Below are positions 31,280-41,700 of a stretch of DNA of 64,000 nucleotides, piece after piece (within the stretch, counting starts at the first letter, position 1; the number at the start of each line of letters is the position of its first letter). A program made the position numbers and the translations under genes. Below the pieces are notes generated by a model. The model was not told where the DNA came from and did no database searches. It worked only from the letters and a program-made list of their open reading frames with translations. The stretch is from assembly GCA_004194705.1 (NCBI GenBank), contig SADC01000032.1:124001-188000 (forward strand). The letters run 5' to 3'. Source of the stretch: Ditylenchus dipsaci (lineage: Eukaryota > Nematoda > Chromadorea > Rhabditida > Anguinidae).

Positions 31280-32755
31280 ATGCTCCTTTAAAGGAGGGGG
31301 GAAAAGCTACTTAGTTTTGAAAGCTACTTAATTCGACCTCGGTGGCGCAGTGCATAAGCGTTTGTGTTTTTTGGCCCAAAATGGTGTACAGGTTCGAGGA
31401 TCAGCGACTCAAATTATCCATAAAACTGGTCAAACAGGCCAAAACCAGGTGGCATCGAACTTGAGCACCATTTTGGGCCAAAATAAAGAAACGCTTATGC
31501 ACTGCTCCATGGGAGTAGCATAAGAAGTCCTACGCAAAAAGGCCTACAGTAAAAAGGCCTACAACTGTTTCTAAACCTAATTTGATCTAGAAATGCCGTT
31601 AAATGCATCAAAATTGCATGTTTGTATGACAAAATGCCTAAAAAGGATTTAGCCATATTAGGATTTTGGAAACTTATAATTTTTTTGTAGTTTATTAAAA
31701 TTTTTCATTAAAATTGCAATTTTACACACCCCAACTTCAATACCTGGTGTAGGTACCACCTGCCCAGGTGGATGTTCACCTGGATGTCCTAAAAATAAAA
31801 AAAGTAAATTTTAAATAAAAAAAGCCATTCTTCTAAACTAAAATTTTGTGAGGAATTGGGCTTGTTAAGACCGAAAGTGCGATTTTACCTACCCAACCCC
31901 AAACCTGGGGTAGGTACCACGTGGACAGGTCGATATCCAGGTAACTCCCTAGGGGTATATTGACTCAAATGAGCTGAAAAGTAAACGTTAGTCTTTTTAT
32001 ATATAAAAATACGGTAAGAAATAAGGAGTGCGCCCAAGCGGATTCGAACCAGCAACCTCGACGGTGGCTATCCAAGTGGTCGTCCGCTTGGATAAAAAAA
32101 ATTTGCTCACGTTATCGGGTTCCAAAATAATTTTTCTGCAGTAATTCATGCACGCTGAAGATGGTTTGACAGTGGTAAAATCACGTTTTATGAAGAAATT
32201 TTTGAGTTGTCGTAAATTCTTGATTTTGATAAATCAAGAGTTCACAATAACTCAAACATTTCTCGATAAAGCGTTATTTTACCACTGTCAAACCATCTTC
32301 AGCATGCTCGAATGAATGCAGAAAAATAGTTTTGGAACCCGAAAACGTGAAAAAAAGATTTTGATCCAAGTGGGCGACCACTTGGATAGCCACCGTCGAG
32401 GTTGCTGGTTCGAATCCACCCGGGTGCATACCTTATTTTTATCATAATTTGAGTGTTCACGTGGTGTAGAGGTCCATATACTCATCACTAAGGTTACTGG
32501 TTCGAATCACTCTGGGTGCAATCAGTCCCGAGTAGAGGACCCCTATTCAAATTTAACCGTTTTCAGAACACAATTTTAATTGAATCGTTTGGGTTTTCAG
32601 CTCTTACAGATGATAAAAAGTTTGTGTACGAAATGTTTGTAGGCCTTTTTACTGTAGGATTTTTTACTGTAGGCTTTTTTGCGTAGGCCTTTTTACTGGA
32701 CACCGCTCCATGGAGGCCACTTTTACAAACCTAAGTAGCTTTTACCATGCCCCCT
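31280..32755. mobile_element. nested composite of inverted repeats with tRNA-like segments
   Basis: Outermost pair GGGGAAAAGCTACTTAG (31298) and CTAAGTAGCTTTTACC (32732). Next pair: AAAAAGGCCTACAGT units at 31535-31570 and about four inverted units at 32638-32700. Inside, 32040-32110 and 32360-32420 are inverted copies containing GGTTCGAATCC next to a CCAAGTGG block, and 32150-32300 is a hairpin (GAAGATGGTTTGACAGTGG). The unit 31343-31515 is a foldback whose arm, GGCGCAGTGCATAAGCG ... CAGGTTCGA, resembles tRNA A- and B-box sequence. No protein-coding capacity. Confidence 0.65.
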
Positions 32756-32807
32756 TTAAAGTATTTTTTATAACTGAAAATTCATGCTGTGATTTTAAAT
32801 TGAGACC

Positions 32808-33505
32808 CTAGTAGCGAATACCCCCCCAACAAATTTTTTTCAAAATCAGGTTTTAACCATTTCTAAGTAATTCAAATGCGCTGAAAACGATAAAAAACGT
32901 GTTTTCGGGCATTTTCTGGCCTAAAAAGTTGATTTTTGGAAAAAAAATTTTTTGACCAAAATTCGACTTTTTGCCTTGGGGACCAAGGTATTCTACCTCG
33001 TTTTGTCACTGGAGCTAGGCAAAAAGAGTCTCTTTATGCATTTTATGATCAAGAGTCTTGCTCGGAATTATTTCTAAGGTAAGTGAGTGCGCGCATCTCT
33101 AACTCTCAAGCCCCTGCGCCCCTTCGGGGGCGCAGGGGGCTTGGGGGCTTGGAGTTGAGATGCGCACACCCACATACCTTAGACACAAATCACTCGAAAG
33201 TGACTCTGGATGCATGAAAAAGCATGCATACCAGAGTTTCTTTATGCGGTAGGCCCCAGCTAACAAAACTATGTTCAAATTCCATCTTTTTAGGACTCTA
33301 GGTACCATTTTTTAGGTGGTTAACCTTGGTCCCCAAGGCAAAAGTCGAATTTTGGTCAAAATTTTTTTTTCCAAAAATCAACTTTTTAGGCCAGAAAATG
33401 CCCGAAAACACGTTTTTTATCGTTTTCAGCGCATTTGAATTACTTAGAAATGGTTAAAACCTGATTTGAAAAAAAATTTGTTGGGGGGGTATTCGCTACT
33501 AGCGC
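32808..33505. mobile_element. complete family-A palindromic element, 0.7 kb
   Basis: Ends CCTAGTAGCGAATACCCCCC and GGGGGGTATTCGCTACTAG. Arms of about 190 bp pair across the element, each ending in the CCTTGGGGACCAAGG motif. The core has ATGCATCCAGAGTCACTTTCG and a GC-rich stem (GCCCCTGCGCCCCTTCGGGG). Partial or full relatives: 10571-11170, 14040-14505, 21090-21464, 51709-52497, 60464-60887, 62170-62880 and 62900-63420. Confidence 0.8.
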
Positions 33506-33566
33506 CTAAATTGACTATTATTAGATGTTAAATTAGGTCAAATGTAGTAGTGATGGCTGTCTGCAG

Positions 33567-33860
33567 CAACGGAACACTGAAGAACAAACTTGTGCGCAAC
33601 GATCTCCCTACCTTGCCCATCACTCATTGACCAGCCGTGCAACAGAAGAGGAGCAAGAGGAAGTAGATTGCCTCCACCCCTGGAGCAGTGCATGGATTAA
33701 ATATGGAAATTTCAAATACTTTCCTCCAATAATTTACTCCTTCTTCTTCTTTTCTGTTGTTTATGATTGCCCTGCTGGTTTTGCTTGTATTGTTGTTGTA
33801 AATTTACAGATTAACCAGTGCATTGCTATGAACTTATGTGTCTTTTATTCTATAAATTGA
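33567..33860 (+). other. open exon-like ORF, function unknown
   Basis: After the acceptor-like CTGTCTGCAG a frame of about 97 codons runs to TGA at 33858-33860: QRNTEEQTCAQRSPY, SRATEEEQEEVDCLHP, then a hydrophobic stretch (IIYSFFFFSVVYDCPA). The acidic segment looks coding; the T-rich tail may be untranslated. It could be a distal terminal exon for NPC1 or a separate gene. No family recognised. Confidence 0.3.
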
Positions 33861-34020
33861 AAGCGAAATGTTTTATTTGTGTTGATGGTTATATGGCTGT
33901 ACGTTTATGACATTTTCAAAATAGTTATCCCTCTTTTCGAATATCGAATGTTCTTTTTATCTAAAAACAGTTGATGTTTTTTCATTACAAGGTGCCCTAA
34001 AGAAATATTCCCACTCTTAA

Positions 34021-35904
34021 CACTGGAATGCCTAACTGTCCTAAGAGCACACACATCCTGGTGCAGAATTTCACGCTGAAAACAATAGTCAAAAAAATTA
34101 AATAAAAACCACTATTTGCGGGTCAACTGCCCCTACGAACCAACCAAGTCAACATTTTTGCGTATGAAACTTCAAGAGGGCAGATCTCGTCTATTTCTGG
34201 TTTCGAATTCAGTGATTCATAGCTGGAAAGAAAACGCAGATTGCGGGCTTTCAAATGAGAGATCATCGAGGTATTTATGACCATTGCATGTGAAAATTTC
34301 CTTTAAAGAAAAAAACGTTGTTCATACTTATAAACGCCACAAAAATTGTGATAACGTTTTTTTTAGTTATCGAGGTATACCATTCGACAGAGCAAGGAAA
34401 ATTGCACCAGAAATAGCTTTGACAAAGGGTGAAAAAAAGCTTTGGGAGTGTTTAGCAAGACTACCGAATAAATTTCAAAATGAATTTTGACGTAAAACTC
34501 ATATTTTGCTAGAAATACCCGAACTTTTAACACCAGATTCGAGTTCAGCGTGGTTGATTTGCTAATGAAACTGCTTTTAAACATGAGAAGCAGCTGTCAA
34601 ATTTCGAATTCCGCTCAAGACAAAAATATTCAAATTCAAATTTTTTTGAAATTTAAATGGTTCCTGTCTTGAGCGGTATTCAAATTTAACAGCAAGTTCT
34701 CATTAGAGATGGCCATTTGCCTTTGCTACAATAACAATACCAATATTTTTCGGCCCTCTCTAGACCCAATACCAATATTCCAAAGTTTGGACCCCAATGT
34801 ATTGCCCAATACCAATATTTTTCCAAAAGTCTATTTGTTTACCAAAACATTAAAAAAATTCCTAATTTAATCTAATCTCGATTTAGTAACACACTGGAAC
34901 CGATTTTTTGGCCCAAAGACACGAAAATTGATCCATTTCGGTTTTTATTAGGGACACAAAATCAAAATGTGCTCGGAAATCAAATAATCGAGCAGTTTTT
35001 AAACACAAGTTTGTACGAATTAAATTTTGGACGATCTGAATTTCGGGTTAATTAACATTGGGTGAACTGATTTCTGGACGTGAAATTAATTTCATTGCAC
35101 CAGCTGTCGAATGTGGTAGAAATAATTTGAAATAAATTTTGTTATGATGTTGCAGAATTGTGGAAAAGAAATCAGAACTTCTAACATTGGTTTTTATAAT
35201 CACCAAAAAATTTGGGGATAGGAAAGTGTTTTCGTTAAGTTTTTTCTTTAAAATAAGACAATTTAAGTAAATCAATGAAAGAATAGTAAGTAAAATTTGT
35301 TTAATGTCATCTATTAGGCAAAAAATGAGGAAATATGAGTAAAAATTTGAAATTTCTATTGGAAAAATTTCGTTATTTAGCACCCAATATCTTTGTCAAA
35401 CCCAATACCAATATTTTTGAAAGACACCAACAAATATCCCAATACCAATATATTGTTTGTTCCCATCTCTAGTTCTTATGTTTTTTATGTTTGAGCGCAG
35501 TTTCATAAGCAAATCCAATCCGTTGTCAAAAAACATGGTTTCATTAGCGAAGTATGAGTTTCACGTTAAAGTTGATTTCGAAGTTTTTTTTGAAAGTCTT
35601 CCTAAACACTTCCCAAATCTCTTTTCACCCTACTTCAAAGTTTTTCTGATGCAGTTTCTCTTGCTCTATCAAATGGTGTACCTCGATAACTGCGCTTTCT
35701 TTCCAGGTATGAATCACTGTATTCGAAACCAGAAATAGACGAGATCTGCCCTCTTGAAGTTTCATACGCAAAAATGTTGACTTGGTTGGTTCGTAGGGGC
35801 AGTTGACCCGCAAATAGTGGTTTTTATCTAATTTTTTTCACTATCGTGTTCAGCGTGAAATTCTGCACCAGGATGTGCTCTAAGGACAACCAGGCATTCC
35901 AGTG
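34021..35904. mobile_element. TTAA-flanked foldback transposon, 1.88 kb
   Basis: Ends CACTGGAATGCCT and AGGCATTCCAGTG, flanked by TTAA at 34017-34020 and 35905-35908. Long inverted arms (34075-34225 against 35705-35850 are almost exact complements, e.g. GGGTCAACTGCCCCTACG). Its fold-back centre was invaded by the hAT-like element 34704-35471. No transposase. Same target-site class as 2040-4119, different arm sequence. Confidence 0.83.
34704..35471. mobile_element. hAT-type element of AATACCAATATT units nested in a foldback
   Basis: Ends TAGAGATGGCCATTTGCC and AACAAACAATAT-type complement closing with CCATCTCTA. Flanks GTTCTCAT and GTTCTTAT form an 8-bp duplication with one mismatch. Subterminal CCAATACCAATATTTTT units on both sides. 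No transposase domain seen in the open frames. Confidence 0.75.
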
Positions 35905-36630
35905 TTAAAGGGCCATAAGTTTTTTCTCAAGACAAATTTCAAAGATCTGGCGCTAGTGTAATAAGCCCACGCCCCTCCAAAAACGCTACTGGAATATAAT
36001 CCCTGACTCCCAACAATTTTTAGACCTTATCGCCCGCCCCTCCCACTGTAGATCAGCTGCAAAAATGAAAATCAGCTGCAAAAAATGGTTTGCCCAAATA
36101 CGGTATGTAACCTATTTCCTCTGAAATTTTTTTCCCCAAAAGTGACAAATGTACTTAATTTGAATTTTTTAAATTTCATTTCGTTGTGCTTTCTTATACT
36201 CAACCTGATTTTCACCCTTTTGATAAAGTATTCATAAACCATAACTTGCCGGGTTCCGCATTTTCTGAGTTAAGAGTTATATAATCGTCCCTGTCTTTTC
36301 GTTTGCTATATATGATGATCATGCAGTCTTCAAAAAACGTGAAACAGTTCATGAACTATAACCACTTCCATGGCCGTAGCCAGGGGGGAGCTGAGGTGGC
36401 TATAGCCCCCACCGTCAGATTTTTCTGGCTACGCCTCTGACCACTTCATATTGCTGAACCTCAAACTGAACCTCAAACATCCAAAGATACTATATTTGCT
36501 GCTTTAGCTTTGAAAGGCATTTAAAAAATGTTGAAATTGAGAAAAAGAACTTTGGGTACAAAATACGGATTTTCGGGAGGGAAGTTAATAGAGAAAATAC
36601 GGTATATTTTAAAATTCTATTTTAACTTAC

Positions 36631-37965
36631 TGAAATGATTCCTAACAAAACCATAAGGAACATAGTGTTCACCATCAGCACTTCTAGGCCATAAATTACT
36701 GGGCCATTCATTATCAAGGTAAACATCAGTGTCCAAGGCTTCAAGTCCATCAACATAGTGGTCACTGAAAATCTCCACCATCAGATTTGGGCGTTGAAGT
36801 TGTCTGTGTAAAGTAGAGTATTTACTGATTGATTGGCCCATTATGAGGGAATAATAAGAAATATTTTTCGAATTTTTCAAGATTTTAGTGGTCATTCATA
36901 AGGTTTAGTCCATATAAAGACCATAATGCCCTAGTTTTCAAAAATGACCCAGAATCACCTCTTTAAAGGGGCATACCCACGCTAATAAGAGGTTGTGCCC
37001 GGGAATCCATTTTTTTTACTAATCACTGAACTTGTGTACGGATTTTTCAACTTGGTTTCTAATAAAACTATACCTAAAATTAAATTCTAGGCATTGTTTT
37101 GTTAGAAACCAAGTTAAAAAATATGTACAGAAGTTCAATGATTAGGAAAAAAAATTGAATTTCCGGGCACCACCTCTTATTAGCGTGGGCATGCCCCTTT
37201 AACTACCTTTTTGAAAATCTTTTTTTTAAAATCGAAATTAGATAAAAAATAAAAGTCAATTAGCTGCAGAAAAAAGTCATTTAGCTGCAAAGACAATTAA
37301 ATGCGTAATAAAGTATTTTAGATACAGAAAATAGTCTTTGAGATGAAAAAAGGTATTTTAACTGTAGAAAAAGCTTTGCATATTTTGTTTACTGCCGGCG
37401 AAATAGGAAGGGGAATTCGGCCAATTCGCCAGTAAATTATTCGGCGAATTCGCCATCACCCAAACCTAATTTTTTACAGTGATATTTTTTGGAAATTAAA
37501 AAATATTTTCTACAATTTTCCAAATTTTGGCAAAAAAATTTGTTCAAAAAAACAAAAGAGAGGGAGAGAGGAGATTTTTTTCGACGAGGTGGTATTGACA
37601 GAAATAGCCTCACTACTTGAAATAAAAATATATGAATATTACGTGTTTTTCGCCCCACCCTGCAGTGGTATAAATTGCAATAATTTTTATTGAGTCAAGT
37701 TTGCAGGTTAAGTGTCACTTACGCATGTCAATTACTACCTCCTCACTTTTTGACTCCCATCTTCTCTGTAATGTCTAGCTAAATCCTTATTGACCATTTC
37801 TCCTACACCCGAAAAATCAATTGAATTTTCTTTTCTCCACAAAATAAAATTCTCCTTGTTTCCGTAGAATCGGAAATCTCCAGCGATTTTGATTGCTTTT
37901 TGTTTTCTCTCTTGACTGCATCCTTCTGTTCTGATTCTAAGCATGGTCGATGCTTTTGCACCCAT
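36631..37965 (-). CDS. two exons of an unrecognised minus-strand gene (partial)
   Basis: Exon near 37735-37965 (minus) encodes a basic segment with MLRIRTEGCSQERKQKAI, DFRFYGNKENFILWRKE and NKDLARHYREDGSQK before donor AAAA/GTGAGG. Exon 36824-36631, between AATCAG and donor TTCA/GTAAGT, encodes YSTLHRQLQRPNLMVEIF, DGLEALDTDVYLDNEWP and SADGEHYVPYGFVRNHF. The WP...VPY spacing is faintly like the start of an astacin protease domain, but no zinc motif is in view. Phases of the two do not match, so an exon between them, or a missing base, is implied. Composition and splice sites look real. Confidence 0.45.
36962..37202. repeat. TTAAAGGGGCAT-family MITE
   Basis: Left TTTAAAGGGGCATACCCACG, right CGTGGGCATGCCCCTTTAA, with ATAAGAGGTTGTGCCCGG and its complement just inside. 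Lies between the two minus-strand exons. Confidence 0.78.
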
Positions 37966-38768
37966 AAGAAGACCTTGGATGGGAGAGCAAGAATAACAAC
38001 AAGTTAAAACAAAGCAATCAAAACACCAACCGGTTTTCCACTGGTCGCTTTCCTCCCTCCAGGTAGACTACCCCTGTAGGTGGACTGCCCTGTGTCAATC
38101 GATGGCTAGCCGTCGGGGCAGTGATGTGCGTTCTCACTGCTTTCTCCTGTTGCCACCGATTTGTAGTTAGCTGGGAGGTGCTGACCTTGAAATGCCAACC
38201 TCAAATTATTTTCGCTCTTTTTTATTCAGTTGGATTAAGAAATTAAATTGGGTAAAATATCGATTCGCAGCACTTTTTGACCGAACTTTTGATACGTATC
38301 GACAATTTTGACAGTAAAAGTTTTAGGGAAAGCTTTTCCTAATCCAAAATGTCTTGCTAAATCCGAAGCCTATTGGATCAGCTCTAACAAATTTCAGGCA
38401 GCTGAGATATATTTTGAAGTAGGTGAGTGGCTTAAAATTTTCTGAGTGGTCTACTCCAGACAGCAATGTGTCAGCTTTCTGTAACTTTTCGAGCTGATTT
38501 TAATGAATTCAGCGCTGTTCATTTGGCTCACACGATTCAGATTCAGGAGGACATTTTGTTATCAAAGATGATTTTGTTTATAAATTGTTTAATTTTAAAA
38601 TTGTTGCTTTTTAATCAAAAGTTGTAAAAACTTTGGTCAAATTAGAAGCAATATTCGTCTTTTATAAAGTTAAGATATTCCATTGGCTATGAACTTTCGA
38701 CACTTTGTGACTTGATTACTGCTTTGCTGTTATTTTTCTTGTTTCTGATGTGAAATCGAAATTTTAGA

Positions 38769-41700
38769 ATGGAACAGATAGAGATCATCGAAAGGAGTGT
38801 AATAGAGTCTAGAAGACCTATTTCTGAACAAGGTATATTGCTTTGAAAAACACAATGTCAAAAACACGGTTTTGAACGCGAGGGGGGTCGGCGTGCAAGA
38901 ATAGTTACAGTAAATAAACGGAAATAATTTATGGATCCACCAAATAATTTTATTACCAACCTAATTTCGCAATCTAACCACCACTATTCGCAGATGCACT
39001 GCGCTTCCTACCCCAATCACATACTCGCAGCTCCACTGAACACTTTGTTAGCAGCAATTCTGCCTTTAATATGGATCAATTGCCGCCGTTGCCTGTATTT
39101 GCTGAAGCAGATGATGAACACAGGTGATATTGCAATCAAAAAATTTTTAGAGTTGTAATTTTAGTCCAAAAACCAGCGCTGTTCATTTGGCTCACATGAG
39201 CCACACGCAAGACAAAAATCGCATGACTTAGCCAGCCATATAGCTCGCGAGCTATTTGGCTCCTCGTTAATTTTATTTGGCTCTTAATGTTTTAGGAGGC
39301 GGACAGACATTTTACAAAAATATTTTTTGACCAAAAGTTCACCTGTAGTCTTGGCAAAGGCGTTGTCTTGAAAGGCGTTGTCAAATTTTGAAGTTGTCGA
39401 GTTCTATTCTGTCGATGTACGGTCAGTTCGCCACAGCCAGTTCGCCACGCTTTTCAAAACGGTCAGCTCGCCACGATTTTTTTAAACAATCATATTGCCT
39501 TGTTTTGGTCTTGGAAAGCAACCTGGTCATTTCAAATATTTTCTGTGAATTAACCCCAGTTCTAAAGCGTAAAACCTCAAGTGCGCCCCTCCGTCCAAAG
39601 AGTATTTTTTCGAGGGGTGGTGTATTCATTTATACCCCAATCCATTGCACTGTGGAATGTGCTGGTCTTTGGCCGCCAAGCCGCCAAAAATATCCTTGGT
39701 CTGTATACGATAATAAAAATAATTCCTAGCTGTATTATAGGCTTGTTCAAGAGATCCTGTAACCTCCCTTTGGAGGGGTGCATTTGAGACGGTGTTGTTC
39801 CAAATACCAATTGGTCATTCTTTTGAAATTTTTTAGGGTTTTCGGATTCTAAAACCTGTTTCCTGCATTAATTCGATCATTATAAAGATGGTTTGACAAG
39901 AGTAAAATTACGTTTTCTCGAGAAATGTTTGAGTTAACGTAAATTCTTGTCTTTGATAGATCAAGATTTTACATTAGCTAAAAAAGTATCGATAAAACGT
40001 AATTTCACTATAATCCACGCTATAAATCAACTTAATTCAGGGGACCGCTAAAAACCTTATGTTAAATAGAGCGTCACTTTCCAACAATTTAGCTATTTCC
40101 GAACCAAATCTCCAAATGTTAGAGTTATGTTAAATAGAGATTTATGCCAAATGAAGTTATGTTAAATAAAACGTGGACTGTACTGTTAAAGCATTTTTAG
40201 AATGCTCGAGTTAGTGCAAAAAATGAATTTAAAATTAAATTAAAATTAAAAAACCTGAAAAAGTTTTTGCTCCAAGTGGACAACCACTTGGTTTTGTTAG
40301 TGCATTTATCATCCAGCAGAACTGCGGTTTGTTCAAAGAAAAACGCTGCGTAGAGGTTTGGTGGTTTTTGGGTCATTTTTTTCAAATTCGCGTCCATTTT
40401 GGCGTTCTCGTGTTTTTCGCAGTTTCGTCCTAACCTGCGTTGGTTACCCCGAGCCTAAGGGCTAAGCCTAAGACCTAAAGTTGTTACAGTGGCCAGAAAT
40501 ACACGAAAAAAAGAACGCCAAAATGTGCACGAATTAGAAAAAGATGTCCCAAAAACCACCAAACGCATCTATGCCAAGAAAAACATTTGAAAAAACAGAT
40601 TGCTAAAGGCGCATTCACAATGAGGAGTCTGTTTGCGGATGCTAAACAGACTACTCACTAAGAATCCGCGAAACAGAATCCTCGCTTTTTTACTGTTTTC
40701 CCAAAATTATTTAGTTGGTGTGGTTTTTTTTATTTTCCAGTTGCTTTTTTAGCTTCTCACCTCATATAGTTGAGGTTTGGGCTACCAAATGGGCTATTAA
40801 CTGAGTAAAAATTGCTCCAAAAACTCAGACAATATTTTAAGACTCCACCAAAGAATCTTAACTCGAATTCGAGTTCGGATGCTTGGGTGGAGTCTTTCTT
40901 TTTAACTCAACTTTTTCAGCAGCATCTACTTTATCATTAGCTCATCTGGTAGCCCTGAATCTTAGCTACAAGATGGCACCAAAATAATAATTTTTGAAAA
41001 ATTTTAAAAAAAGTTATGGCCATTTCCGAGTGTAAAGTCTGGTTTAGCATCCGAAAACAACCTCCGCATTGTGTGTGCGCCTTAAAACAGATTGCTTTTC
41101 GTTTCAAGATCAAAATAAGTCAATATGATTGTTTAAAAAACGTGGCAAACTGATCTGTGTCCGATTCCGCCTAGGTGCTATCAAGGTACTTCTCTAGTTG
41201 ACATCACACCTCAAATTTTTGAATATTTTTGTTCAAATTTCTAGAAAATCTAAAAATCCTGTTTCTTCAGATGTTTTTGGCTGCGTTTTTTATTTATCTG
41301 GCATTTCATGATCTTCAACTCTCCTTTTTTAGAATGGAAGAACTTAGGAACTTCACTCTCGCAAACCTTTACGACAAGTTTCTTACAAGTACCTTTTAAT
41401 TTGCTAAGATTAAGAAAAAAATAAAAAATGGTTCAAATCAGATGCAGTCAAAGTTTTTTTTGCTGGCGACCGGTGCACACACTCAAACAATCGAATCAAC
41501 TTGGCACAAACAAGGATTTGGCACTCATCGTTCCGTCTTTCGTTCTTACGTATCTGATTTTGTATGGCGAAGGAAATTCGCTGGTGTTGATATTATGTTC
41601 CATTTGTGGTCTCAGCTTGCTGAAATGAATGTCTGTGAGTAAAGTAATAAAATTTTCAAATGAATTTCAAACAAAAACCGAGAAATATTCAAAAATTGGA

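Noticed and set aside
38040..38200. GC-richer stretch resembling a structured RNA (GGTAGACTACCCCTGTAGG)
   Set aside because: No match to a tRNA, snRNA or rRNA pattern that I can recognise, and no consistent reading frame.
39388..39810. Pair of plus and minus ORFs of up to 113 codons
   Set aside because: Overlapping frames on both strands in repeat-like DNA with GTTCGCCAC units; no domain and no splice support.
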